Assembly (NCBI RefSeq): GCF_021389935.1
Contig: NZ_CP089979.1
Coordinates: 5,499,001-5,563,000, forward strand
Length of the DNA stretch: 64,000 nucleotides
Origin: Fulvivirga ligni
GTDB lineage: Bacteria; Bacteroidota; Bacteroidia; Cytophagales; Cyclobacteriaceae
Direction: 5' to 3'
Position 1 is the stretch's first letter. Each line of letters begins with the position of its first letter. The translations under genes and the position numbers were made by a program. Of the stretch, positions 18,095 to 27,204 are shown one piece after another. The notes below the pieces were generated by a model. It did no database searches and was not told where the DNA came from. It saw only the letters and a list, made by a program, of their open reading frames with translations.

Positions 18095-19426
18095 TTATTC
18101 CTTTTTTTCTTCTTCAAAAGGTCCGGTATTGGTTTTGGTCAACTTACCTCTGGTGTAGGTTTCTATCTTTTCCAGCTCCCCTTTTTCATTGTAAAAATGC
18201 CACAGAGCCACTTTTCTCCCACTTACATACTGACCTTCCTCTTTCAACTGACCATTTTCATAGTAAGCCTTATAATTTCCATGAATCTCACTGGCGTGGA
18301 ATGGCAGAATTTCTTTCACCTGACCACTTTCATAATACTGAGTATAAGGACCATAGCGTAAATCGAACTTAAACTCCAAATCAGAGGCCTTCTTACCATT
18401 TTCATGATAGGTGGTAACAATACCATTCAATTTGCCTTTTAAATAAGTCTCCTTTTTCTCCACCTGCCCTGAAGGGTAGTAGTAAACCCAATCATCTGCC
18501 GGCTTGCCATTCTCAAATTTCTTAACGGAGATTAAATGCTCTAATGAATCATAATCCTTTTTGGTAAGGTAGGTATTTGCTTTGGACATAGCGTAAGTGG
18601 CTTTAATTTTCCCATTTTCATGGAAAGATGTACCCTCCTTATTGCCTTCTACATAGTTAAATTCATGCTCTAAGCTGCCATCAGCATAATAACCCAGGTT
18701 TTCGCCATGCATCACTCCACCTTTGTAGTGTCCTAACAGCCTGAGTTGACCATTTCGATCATAATTCTTGAAAACGCCTGTTTTCTTTCCTTCTTCAAGC
18801 TGAGATTCTGTCTCTATTTTACCGTTGTCGTAGTAGGTTTTATAGAAACCATCTAACACCCCGTTTTTATAGTTACCTTCATTCATAAGCAGACCGGTCT
18901 CATAAAATACTTTTGTAATACCCGTTTGCTTGCCTCCGGTGTAGGTAATATCTCTCTTAATTACACCATCAGGGTAAAACTCTAACAGTTTGCCTTCCGG
19001 CTTTCCATCTATGAAGTATCCTTTGCTGCGCAAGGCACCATCATCATAATAAATATGCAGGCTGTCCGCTATTTCATTTCCATTAAAGCTGGCCTTTTGG
19101 ATCAATCTTCCCTTATCATTATAGACTTTTACCGGCCCTGCTTTTTCACCATTCTCAAAAATCAGAGTTCTTTTTAGCTGTCCGTTCTGATAATACTCAT
19201 GAAACTCACCACTTTTAAAGCCATTTACAAAAGCACCTTCCACCTCCACTTCCTGGCTAGGATAATATTTTTTGTAGGCGCCTTCCAAAAGACTAGGGTT
19301 ATCCCGCCTTACATGATAAATCTCTTTAAGCACGGTTTTATTCTCATCATAATAGGTTCGCACCTCTTCCTGGGCATAAATAATATGAGGCAGAGTTAAT
19401 AACGCACAAAAAATAAATCTAATCAT
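18095..19426 (-). CDS. Exported YwqK/MORN-type repeat protein
   Basis: 443 residues. A signal peptide (MIRFIFCALLTLPHIIYAQ) is followed by about fifteen repeats of roughly 23 residues of the form G..k...yY.nGqlk.E..y..G, seen as YYQNGQLKRTLIF, YYDDGALRSKGYF, YENGQLKEEGQY and others. These beta-rich repeats match the YwqK/MORN_2 family and probably fold as a long beta-meander outside the cytoplasm. Cargo or partner is unknown. Bacteroidota carry many such proteins. It is upstream of purC by 29 bases on the same strand. Confidence 0.82.
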   Translation of the reverse strand: MIRFIFCALLTLPHIIYAQEEVRTYYDENKTVLKEIYHVRRDNPSLLEGAYKKYYPSQEVEVEGAFVNGFKSGEFHEYYQNGQLKRTLIFENGEKAGPVKVYNDKGRLIQKASFNGNEIADSLHIYYDDGALRSKGYFIDGKPEGKLLEFYPDGVIKRDITYTGGKQTGITKVFYETGLLMNEGNYKNGVLDGFYKTYYDNGKIETESQLEEGKKTGVFKNYDRNGQLRLLGHYKGGVMHGENLGYYADGSLEHEFNYVEGNKEGTSFHENGKIKATYAMSKANTYLTKKDYDSLEHLISVKKFENGKPADDWVYYYPSGQVEKKETYLKGKLNGIVTTYHENGKKASDLEFKFDLRYGPYTQYYESGQVKEILPFHASEIHGNYKAYYENGQLKEEGQYVSGRKVALWHFYNEKGELEKIETYTRGKLTKTNTGPFEEEKKE

Positions 19427-19451
19427 AGGCCAAAGATAACTATGGATTAAA

Positions 19452-19490
19452 ATGAAAAAAAGCCTTTCGATCGTAAACGAAAGGCTTTGT
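19452..19490 (-). terminator. Terminator after thiolase gene
   Basis: An 11-bp perfect stem AAAGCCTTTCG (19459-19469)/CGAAAGGCTTT (19478-19488) with an 8-base loop. On the minus strand it is followed by a run of seven T (19455-19461 as A on the plus strand). It is 27 bases past the thiolase stop at 19516 and separates it from the repeat-protein gene. Confidence 0.85.
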
Positions 19491-19515
19491 GCTATATTTT
19501 ATAAAGTAGTTAATT

Positions 19516-20703
<1,188 letters not shown>

Positions 20704-20718
20704 TTATTTTATGAGGGA

Positions 20719-20809
20719 ACCTAACAATAGTTAGGTAACAAAAATAGAGATTTCACTGAACAATAAAAGAGCTTTAGCAAAACTCTTCCATTGTTATAAA
20801 ATCTCTATT
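20719..20809 (-). promoter_or_regulatory. Two stem-loops between bat genes and thiolase
   Basis: The outer stem AATAGAGATTT (20743-20753)/AAATCTCTATT (20799-20809) is an 11-bp perfect inverted repeat. Further pairing lies inside it: AACAAT (20759-20764)/ATTGTT (20790-20795), then AGAG/CTCT. A second hairpin ACCTAAC (20719-20725)/GTTAGGT (20730-20736) follows. On the minus strand the large hairpin is followed by about five T, so it may be the batBC terminator; alternatively both belong to the leader of the thiolase mRNA. Confidence 0.6.
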
Positions 20810-20854
20810 CAAATATCTTTTCAGGCCTTCGCCCTTGAGGCCACAACAAACCTA

Positions 20855-21802
20855 TTACCAATCTGGTTTTCCCGAAGCGCGGGATTTGGTGGCCTTATGT
20901 TGATTTTGCTGATAATATTGTTTCTCCTTATTCTTCAATGCTTCCAGAATCATCTTGGCCTTTTCTTCCGAGATTTTCATTTCCTTCAGCTTTTCTGAAA
21001 CAGAGTTTGACTTATCTTTATTATCCGTCATTTTATCATCAGACTTTTCGTCTGACGGCTTCATAGCATCTTCTTCTTTTCCTTGCTTCTCCTCTCCTTT
21101 TTCATCTTTCTCACCTTTCTCCCCTTTTTCTTCACTCTCTTTTCCTTCTTTCTCCTGCTTCTTCTGCTGATCTTCTTTACCCTCTTTATCCTTGCCTTCC
21201 TGATCTTTTCCTTCCTGTTCTTGCTGATCCTTCTTATCGCCGTCTTTCTTTTCCTGATCTTGCTGCTGCTGATCTTTTTGCTGCTGTTCTTTATCCTTCT
21301 GCTCCTGATCCTTGTCTTTCTGATCCTTATTTTGGTCTTTATTCTGATCCTCGTTTTGATCCTTATCTTTTTCCATGGCCTTTTTCACCATTTCATAATT
21401 ATAACGAGCTTCATCATTTTTAGGATTAGCCCTTAAAGCCTGCTTGAAATGATCCAGGGCCTCCTGATATTTCTTATCACGATTAGCCATGATGCCCAAT
21501 TGCTGATGGGCCACAGAACGCACCACCTGATTTTCGCTATCAGAAATATTCTCATAATAGCTCAAAGCATTGGCCGTATCTTTTTTATGAAAATAACTAT
21601 TTGCCAGGTTGAGAGTGATGTTATCATCTTCCAGGTGCAGTGAATCAAGAAGATAATTATAGTTCTCTATGGCTTTATCATAATTAGCATTATTGTAGGC
21701 CTCCTTGGCTTCCTTTTTCATCCGGTTGATCTTAGAAATAAGATCTAAACCTCCAGTGAAAGAGCCTACCATTACTAAAACCGATAAAATAAGATGTTTC
21801 AT
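20855..21802 (-). CDS. batC: TPR protein of the Bat system (BatC-like), charged C-terminal half
   Basis: 315 residues. A short N-terminal hydrophobic segment (about 3-20) precedes TPR repeats (about 33-140; NANYDKAIENYNYLLDSL and KYQEALDHFKQALRANPKNDEARYNYE are visible). The next 120 residues are almost only K, E, D, Q and G in tandem pieces such as KDQNKDQ and EGKDQEGKD. This is the usual BatC arrangement in Bacteroidota, where Bat proteins are linked to envelope stress tolerance. It starts 2 bases after the batB stop. batA, batD and batE are not here. Confidence 0.8.
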   Translation of the reverse strand: MKHLILSVLVMVGSFTGGLDLISKINRMKKEAKEAYNNANYDKAIENYNYLLDSLHLEDDNITLNLANSYFHKKDTANALSYYENISDSENQVVRSVAHQQLGIMANRDKKYQEALDHFKQALRANPKNDEARYNYEMVKKAMEKDKDQNEDQNKDQNKDQKDKDQEQKDKEQQQKDQQQQDQEKKDGDKKDQQEQEGKDQEGKDKEGKEDQQKKQEKEGKESEEKGEKGEKDEKGEEKQGKEEDAMKPSDEKSDDKMTDNKDKSNSVSEKLKEMKISEEKAKMILEALKNKEKQYYQQNQHKATKSRASGKPDW

Positions 21803-21804
21803 AT

Positions 21805-22773
21805 TTATATTTTAATGGTTTTCACATTAATCAAAACGTCAAGAAGAATCAGCAAAAGTGCTGCCGCTAAAAAGTAGTAATACCTATTAGCAGAAACATC
21901 CATCTGTTTTGTATCTCTTAACTCTCCTTCTATGCCGTTTATTGTATTTATCAATCGAGTTACGTCATTATTAGTTTCGTTGATCTCAAAATACTTACCA
22001 TCAGTATCTGCAGCAAGTCTTTTAAGGTTACGACTATCTAGTTTAGTGAGTACATCCCGACCATTCGCATCCTTTTTGTATTTTCCATTTTCCATCAGCT
22101 TACTACCTCTGGCGGTACCTACTCCTAAAGTAAATAATTTTATACCATCCTCCTCTATTGCATCGGCCACTTCTTCAGTGTCTTCACCAAAATCTTCTCC
22201 ATCGCTAATCAAAACAATAACTTTAGACTTTTGCTGCGTCACCGGTGAGTCCTCGTCATTCAGTTTGTCGAGGGCCATGGTTAGTGGTGGAGCAAAGTCA
22301 GTACCGGCATTAGGCACTAATGATGTATTCAAAGTTTCAATGAAAAGGTTCAGCGCATTTTGATCGTAAGTGAGCGGTGCTTGCATAAAAGCTTCGGAAG
22401 AGAAAATGATGATACCAATTCTATCCGAACTGAAAGCCTCCACAATATTTTTTAGCTCAAACTTCACTTTGGCTAACCTGGAAGGCTGCACATCGGTAGC
22501 ATTCATAGACTGAGAAAGATCTACCAGCACAAAAATATCTTTACCCACAGATTTCACCTCTCTTTTGGTTTCCCCAAAAGATGGACCTAGCAAGGCCACC
22601 ATGATTAAGGCAAAATATATGGTTCTTAACCCAGCTTTAATAAAAACCTGTCCATAAGGTGTCTGTAGCTTTCTACCAATATTCACCACCCTAATGATGT
22701 AGGCTATATAGAATACTACAAACAGTATTAGGAATACCAGCTCAAGGCTGCTTAAAGTGTATAGCCAATTCAT
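21805..22773 (-). CDS. batB: BatB-like von Willebrand A membrane protein
   Basis: 322 residues. Membrane segments at about 10-30 and 50-66 are followed by a VWA domain (about 78-275) whose MIDAS motif D85-L-S87-Q-S89 is intact, with GTDFAPPL and LISDGED further on, and a C-terminal membrane helix (about 298-316). The topology is that of BatA/BatB. The canonical batA upstream is missing: 162 bases of non-coding DNA lead to the promoter of the divergent tRNA genes. This is therefore a batBC-only locus unless the rest lies elsewhere. Confidence 0.85.
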   Translation of the reverse strand: MNWLYTLSSLELVFLILFVVFYIAYIIRVVNIGRKLQTPYGQVFIKAGLRTIYFALIMVALLGPSFGETKREVKSVGKDIFVLVDLSQSMNATDVQPSRLAKVKFELKNIVEAFSSDRIGIIIFSSEAFMQAPLTYDQNALNLFIETLNTSLVPNAGTDFAPPLTMALDKLNDEDSPVTQQKSKVIVLISDGEDFGEDTEEVADAIEEDGIKLFTLGVGTARGSKLMENGKYKKDANGRDVLTKLDSRNLKRLAADTDGKYFEINETNNDVTRLINTINGIEGELRDTKQMDVSANRYYYFLAAALLLILLDVLINVKTIKI

Positions 22774-22934
22774 TCGTTAATCGTCTCCTTTTATCATTTG
22801 ACAAAGAGCAAATATATAAAAGCTCTATGTGCACACAAATAGCTAGTCTATATAATACAAGACCGGTGAATAAACGGGTTAAATGCGGTTTTAGTTTGAA
22901 AGAAAAAAAATATTTAAAAAAGTTCACGATAGTG

Positions 22935-22967
22935 TTTGGTTAAATGAAAAGAGTTCAGTTATATTTG
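22935..22967 (+). promoter_or_regulatory. Bacteroidota-type promoter for the tRNA-Ser/tRNA-Pro transcript
   Basis: The -33 box TTTG (22935-22938) and -7 box TATATTTG (22960-22967) match the Bacteroidota consensus TTTG / TAnnTTTG with 21-base spacing. Transcription would start near 22974, about 86 bases before tRNA-Ser. Confidence 0.72.
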
Positions 22968-23059
22968 CACTCGCTTTTAGGGAACAGCGCGAGAGAGAAA
23001 GCAAACAAGTGTGAAAAGAAGCTGTTTTTGAAGCACACAAATATTGGTTAACGAACCTT

Positions 23060-23147
23060 GGAGAGGTGGGTGAGTGGCTGAAACCAGCAGTTTGCTAAAC
23101 TGCCGTACCTGTAAAGGTACCGGGGGGTTCGAATCCCCCTCTCTCCG
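23060..23147 (+). tRNA. tRNA-Ser, anticodon GCT
   Basis: An 88-base cloverleaf. The acceptor arm GGAGAGG (23060-23066) pairs with CCTCTCC, with discriminator G at 23147. A long variable arm (GTACCTGTAAAGGTAC) is typical of class II serine tRNAs. The T-loop GGTTCGAATCC is intact. The anticodon loop TTGCTAA gives anticodon GCT at 23094-23096, reading AGC/AGT. CCA is not encoded. Confidence 0.96.
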
Positions 23148-23165
23148 CAGAGAAAATAATAAGTT

Positions 23166-23240
23166 CGGGGCGTAGCGCAGTCCGGTTAGCGTACCTGGTT
23201 TGGGACCAGGGGGTCGCAGGTTCGAATCCTGCCGCCCCGA
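23166..23240 (+). tRNA. tRNA-Pro, anticodon TGG
   Basis: A 75-base cloverleaf. The acceptor arm CGGGGCG (23166-23172) pairs with CGCCCCG (23233-23239), with discriminator A at 23240. The anticodon loop TTTGGGA is closed by CCTGG/CCAGG, with TGG at 23201-23203. CCA is not encoded. An integrase gene begins 280 bases downstream, so the 3' end of this tRNA is the likely attachment target. Confidence 0.96.
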
Positions 23241-23264
23241 CATTTAACATGACAAATGTTGGTA

Positions 23265-23299
23265 AAACCCTCTAAATCGTATGATTTAGAGGGTTTTTT
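23265..23299 (+). terminator. Terminator after tRNA-Pro
   Basis: A 14-bp perfect stem AAACCCTCTAAATC (23265-23278)/GATTTAGAGGGTTT (23283-23296) with a GTAT loop and six T (23294-23299). It ends the tRNA-Ser/tRNA-Pro transcript 25 bases after tRNA-Pro. Confidence 0.92.
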
Positions 23300-23340
23300 A
23301 TTTTTATCCTACCAATTAAAACCATCTTATTTCATCTAAA

Positions 23341-23485
23341 AGGTGCCCTATTCGGTGCCCCTTTTTATTTCTTATATTTGGGGCACCTATCACGGTTTAA
23401 TTAGCTGTTAGTCAGTGTATTAAACCATATTTTCTATACTCAAAACGAGTTATTTGGAGGCAAAAAAAGTATTACCAGGTGCCCC
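23341..23485. repeat. Cluster of four GGTGCCC(C) boxes before the integrase gene
   Basis: Copies are AGGTGCCC (23341-23348), GGTGCCCC (23354-23361), its inverted form GGGGCACC (23380-23387) and AGGTGCCCC (23477-23485). The inverted pair flanks a TATATTTG promoter-like -7 box (23373-23380). The position between tRNA and integrase fits arm-type integrase sites or an autoregulatory operator. The last copy contains a GTG that opens the integrase frame early. Confidence 0.6.
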
Positions 23486-23520
23486 GGGTCATCAAATCGA
23501 AACAATTTAAAGTTGAAATT

Positions 23521-24753
23521 ATGATGCAAACCAAAACAAACACATTCGGCGTTATCTTCTATTTAAGACGATACAAAGCTAAAAAAGGTAAATCTCCAAT
23601 CTATGCACGCATTACCGTGGATGGAAAACGCGCTGAACTTTCGATAAAACAATCCATTGAAGAAAGTCATTGGAATAATGGTAAAGGACTAGCTAAAGGT
23701 AATAGCGATGAAATAAAAAGTTTAAATGTGTATCTAGAACAGGTAAGGGCCAAACTGGTGCAACACTACCAAAATATGATATTACAAGATAAGCTGGTTA
23801 ATGCTGAGGCGATAAAAAATAAATTCTTGGGCTACGATCAAAGAGAATACACCTTATGTAAGCTTGTAGAATATCATAACACTGAAATGAAACATAGCCT
23901 AGCTTGGGGGACTATGAAAAACTACTTTACTACTCAGAAGTACCTGACACGCTTTCTTAAAATGAAATGCAAAACATCAGATGTCTTCCTAACTCAAATC
24001 AATTATAGGTTCATAACTCAATTTGAATTTTTTCTACGTAATTGGAAACCCTTGGATCATCATAAGCCTTTAAAAAATAATGGCATTATGAAACACATGG
24101 AGCGTTTCCGAAAAATGATCAATTTAGCCATTCGCTTGGAGTGGATGAAACACGACCCTTTCTCACAGTATAAACCAAAATTTGACAAAATAGAAAGAGG
24201 CTTTCTTTCTGAGGATGAATTGAGACTCATCGAAAACAAAAGCTTCAAAATAGAACGGCTCCGACAAGTTCGAGATCTTTTTGTTTTCAGCTGCTACACC
24301 GGATTAGCTTATATTGATGTTATCAACCTGACAACCGATAATTTAATTAGAGGTATTGATGGAGGGTTATGGATAACTACAAGTAGACAAAAGACTAACA
24401 ATGTCGTTCAGGTCCCTTTGTTGCAACAAGCAATGAACATCATCGAAACCTATAAAGAACATCCAAAAGTTTTGCAAACAGGATCGTTACTTCCAAGAAT
24501 GTCTAATCAGAAACTTAATTCCTACCTCAAAGAGATCGCTGACTTATGCGGTGTAGAAAAAAACCTTACCTTTCATTTAGCTAGACACACTTTCGCTACT
24601 ACAGTCACTTTGAGCAATGGAGTCCCAATTGAGTCTGTTAGTAAAATGCTGGGGCATTCCAGAATTACTACCACTCAGGTTTATGCTAAAGTCATAGAAA
24701 AAAAGGTTAGTGAAGACATGGATGCACTAAGAAAAAAACTTACTAAGAAATAA
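23521..24753 (+). CDS. int: Tyrosine-family site-specific integrase
   Basis: About 410 residues in the Bacteroidota arrangement: an arm-binding domain (FYLRRYKAKKGKSPIYARI), a SAM-like core-binding domain and a catalytic domain. Catalytic residues seen are HLARH (His 24574-24576, Arg 24583-24585), LGHSRITTTQVYAKV and the nucleophile Tyr (24682-24684). At the first Arg position the sequence is CYTGLAYIDV, lacking the usual R of TGLR; CTnDOT-type integrases also lack this Arg, so it is probably still active. The frame is open from a GTG at 23479, but ATG at 23521 gives the usual N terminus. It should excise and insert the element at tRNA-Pro. Confidence 0.93.
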   Translation: MMQTKTNTFGVIFYLRRYKAKKGKSPIYARITVDGKRAELSIKQSIEESHWNNGKGLAKGNSDEIKSLNVYLEQVRAKLVQHYQNMILQDKLVNAEAIKNKFLGYDQREYTLCKLVEYHNTEMKHSLAWGTMKNYFTTQKYLTRFLKMKCKTSDVFLTQINYRFITQFEFFLRNWKPLDHHKPLKNNGIMKHMERFRKMINLAIRLEWMKHDPFSQYKPKFDKIERGFLSEDELRLIENKSFKIERLRQVRDLFVFSCYTGLAYIDVINLTTDNLIRGIDGGLWITTSRQKTNNVVQVPLLQQAMNIIETYKEHPKVLQTGSLLPRMSNQKLNSYLKEIADLCGVEKNLTFHLARHTFATTVTLSNGVPIESVSKMLGHSRITTTQVYAKVIEKKVSEDMDALRKKLTKK

Positions 24754-25053
24754 ATTGGGATTTACACAAAATTGAAAGGATCTTCCTGAAAGCAAAACTT
24801 GGCCTAAGAAATGAAAGTGATGAGATTAGACAGAACATATAGGTAAAGTTTTGGTGAAGAGGGGTTATTAGCTACAGAGTTCCTCTCGCTGCGGGTTCCG
24901 AAAGCTACCGAGTTGAGGTGCCGAATGAAACTGATGGAGAATGAGGGCTCTATTTAAATATTGCCATGTTAAATCCTTACCATCTTTCCCTCTACTTGTG
25001 AAAAAAGTATAGCATATCTCTACATTTTAGTATTACAACTAAACGTAAAGATT
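24754..25053. other. Intergenic region after integrase
   Basis: 300 bases without a convincing gene. One further GGTGCC occurs at about 24919. The last 60 bases should contain the promoter of the HTH gene at 25054. Nothing else was identified. Confidence 0.4.
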
Positions 25054-25353
25054 ATGGCAACAGAAATTATCACCAAAGACGATCTAAGAGAATTTAAACT
25101 TGAATTAATCGATGAGTTTAAAAAGATTTTAAAAGAGCATGCTGGAACACCTGTAAAAAAATGGCTCAGATCTCCAGAGGTAAGGACCATATTACACATT
25201 TCGCCAGGCACATTGCAAAATCTAAGAGTAAACGGCACTCTACCATTCACTAAAATAGGCGGAGTTCTATATTATGATTACCAGGATATTCATAAAATGC
25301 TAACGGAAAATAGAGTTCAAAACAGGCGCAATTTTGATCCAATTTTAAAATAA
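25054..25353 (+). CDS. Excisionase-type helix-turn-helix protein
   Basis: 99 residues. A helical N terminus (about 1-36) precedes a winged HTH of the MerR/excisionase type: WLRSPEVRTILHISPGTLQNLRVNGTLPFTKIGGVLYY (about 38-75). This is the usual small regulator beside integrases in Bacteroidota elements, where it helps excision or controls transfer genes. It lies 300 bases after int, on the same strand. Confidence 0.82.
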   Translation: MATEIITKDDLREFKLELIDEFKKILKEHAGTPVKKWLRSPEVRTILHISPGTLQNLRVNGTLPFTKIGGVLYYDYQDIHKMLTENRVQNRRNFDPILK

Positions 25354-25542
25354 CATATCAAGACATATAGTATGCTAATACTATAAATATATGATCCAAA
25401 AGAAAAATGGTTTGATTTAAATTCTACTCCATAAACAAACAACCAAAAATCCCAATAATTTGACAAACCCATATTGTCTTAAATTGTTTCATATTTAAAG
25501 CATTAATGCTGAATTAAGAATTTAATGTATTAAATTTAAAGC

Positions 25543-25842
25543 ATGGATTTTGCATTTAAATCAGACAAAGAAATATTAGCTGAACTGGGCAGGAGGTTTA
25601 AAGAGGCTCGAATCAATAGCTCTTTTACACAGCAGGAGCTGGCGAAGCACACTGGTGTGAGCAGGACCACTATCACCAGATTAGAAGGTGGCCTCGGTAT
25701 CTCCCTGACTCATTTTATTGCACTAATTAGAGCCGTAGATCATATCAATGATCTATCCAAAATCATCAATGTAAGGCAGTTCATAGATCCGGAAAAAGAA
25801 TTTAAAAAACAACAAGCACAAAGCAAAAGGGTAAGACATTAA
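25543..25842 (+). CDS. XRE-family HTH regulator (HipB-like), without its toxin partner
   Basis: 99 residues. A Cro/C1-type HTH spans about 12-68 (ELGRRFKEARINSSFTQQEL, AKHTGVSRTTITRLEGG), followed by a basic tail (KKQQAQSKRVRH). The form RRFKEARI... with LEGGLGISLTHFI resembles HipB antitoxins. A hipA gene would be expected directly downstream, but 453 bases of non-coding DNA follow. It may be an orphan antitoxin or the element's own repressor. The HTH assignment is secure; the HipB link is an inference. Confidence 0.8.
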   Translation: MDFAFKSDKEILAELGRRFKEARINSSFTQQELAKHTGVSRTTITRLEGGLGISLTHFIALIRAVDHINDLSKIINVRQFIDPEKEFKKQQAQSKRVRH

Positions 25843-26295
25843 CTATCAAATACTCCTCGGGATTATTAGTGGTGAGTATTATCACAGACATCATCAGGGT
25901 AGGTTTGAAACTGATTGAAGCAAACGAGCGTATTACGATACTTTAAAGAGCAAGAAGAATAGCTGAGTTATTAGATAAATGTAAGGCTCGTGTTTATCGA
26001 ACAAATTGCCCAACCTTAGCTATTTTCATAACTTTCAAGAATATGGTTAGCTGGAGTAAAGTATTAAGTAATAACTTTAGAGTGACCATTTTGTGGACTT
26101 TTAAAAAACTAGAAACATCTGATTTAGTCATAACAAATAACCACGAATAGTTATACCATCATACCGAGCATGATGGCAACGGGTGGCTTCAATATCCCAA
26201 CCTAAGGCTAATCCCCCATGCCAGGGTTTGTTCAACAATGTCTTCATAGCGATCTCAATGAGCCACACGAAGACTTAGTTATTGGGAGTACCCAA
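25843..26295. other. Non-coding stretch after the HipB-like gene
   Basis: 453 bases with no credible gene. A 40-50 codon open stretch on the minus strand (about 26145-26280) is protein-like in parts (KTLLNKPWHGG) but has no recognised start or match; it may be a gene remnant. No hipA sequence was recognised. Confidence 0.35.
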
Positions 26296-26775
26296 TTATT
26301 TCGTTATGTCATTCTGGTGCTTCTCAGAAAGACAAGGTTCAGCATATTCTAAGATGCTTTGCTGTTCATATTTGTCCAGTAGAAGCGTGATGGTTTTATA
26401 ATCTGTGGATTTAAGTATTTCCACGGAAAAGAACTTCTCGTTGAGACCTTCGGAGAGACAGTTGAGTTTCTTGAGTTCGTCTCGAATAACCTGCTTATCC
26501 ATTTCATCAGTCATCATAATTACTTGGACTATTGAGTTACCAGAATGTTTGGTCGTTCTCCTGAAAGTTAACCTTTGTTCCTGTTCGTCAAACTCCGCAA
26601 AAAATTCGTCATCAGTCGCAATTACAGGTCCATAAAATGGAATGCTGTCCAATTTATAGATACCGTTAGCAGGGTCAATCTTCTGTGCCCACATTGTCTC
26701 GACCGTTAGTTCGTCAAGTAAGTTGCTGTGATATTTGAAAACTATTTTTTCTTGTTCGTTCGATGTGTCCGTCAT
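26296..26775 (-). CDS. DUF4265-like protein
   Basis: 159 residues from ATG at 26775 (MTDTSNEQEK). A TTG 39 bases further upstream keeps the frame open but is not needed. The pattern ETMWAQKID..NGIYKLDSIPFYG followed by ATDDEFFAEFDE resembles the small DUF4265 family, whose role is unknown. No signal peptide is present with this start. Such proteins often appear beside toxin or immunity genes, but none was recognised here. It stands alone among cargo genes, in AT-rich flanks. Confidence 0.55.
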   Translation of the reverse strand: MTDTSNEQEKIVFKYHSNLLDELTVETMWAQKIDPANGIYKLDSIPFYGPVIATDDEFFAEFDEQEQRLTFRRTTKHSGNSIVQVIMMTDEMDKQVIRDELKKLNCLSEGLNEKFFSVEILKSTDYKTITLLLDKYEQQSILEYAEPCLSEKHQNDITK

Positions 26776-27204
26776 GCAGTCCTGATTACCCCAACATCCG
26801 TGTAAGAGAAACAAGACATCCGCTCATTTCTTTTATAGGGTCAATCTAACCAATTTAATATTAAAAATGAATAGAAGCGTTTTGTGAGACTCTAAAAAGC
26901 TATTAAAAAGGCATTAATTCTATACATGTGTCTACTGCAGAACTTAAAGTCCGGACTAGAAGCTCGAACTAGCAACTATCCTTAATGCTCGAACCAGGCA
27001 GGTGAAGATAGGAACTTAGAGTTCTCTGCGAGTAACTCTCAGTAAGGACAATCTTTTTTTCTCGGAGATTGGGTCAGTTGGATCAAAATCGTTTTTATAT
27101 CCACTTAGCTTACAACGAAGTATAACATTGCTTATAGCAAGACAGTTACCTACATGAATAGTTTGAAATTACTTCGGACTTAATATGATAATACATTATT
27201 TAAA
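26776..27204. other. Non-coding stretch before the channel gene
   Basis: 429 bases without a supported gene. It should contain promoters for the divergent DUF4265-like and channel genes, but no clear TAnnTTTG box was placed. Nothing else was identified. Confidence 0.35.

Noticed and set aside
20955-21436. Hydrophobic Leu/Phe/Ile-rich open frames on the plus strand
   Set aside because: They are the antisense of the Lys/Glu/Asp/Gln-rich part of BatC; the low-complexity bias creates the open frames.
22977-23243. An 88-codon open frame on the minus strand over both tRNA genes
   Set aside because: It is the antisense of tRNA-Ser and tRNA-Pro. Its sequence (GRQDSNLRPPGPKPG) is the familiar artefact of tRNA-overlapping frames.
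23479-23520. GTG start for the integrase
   Set aside because: The GTG lies inside a GGTGCCCC box; the ATG at 23521 gives the usual N terminus, and the 14 extra residues are not family-like.
26145-26289. Short protein-like open stretch on the minus strand
   Set aside because: About 45 codons, no convincing start and no recognisable family; kept only as a possible remnant in the gap entry.
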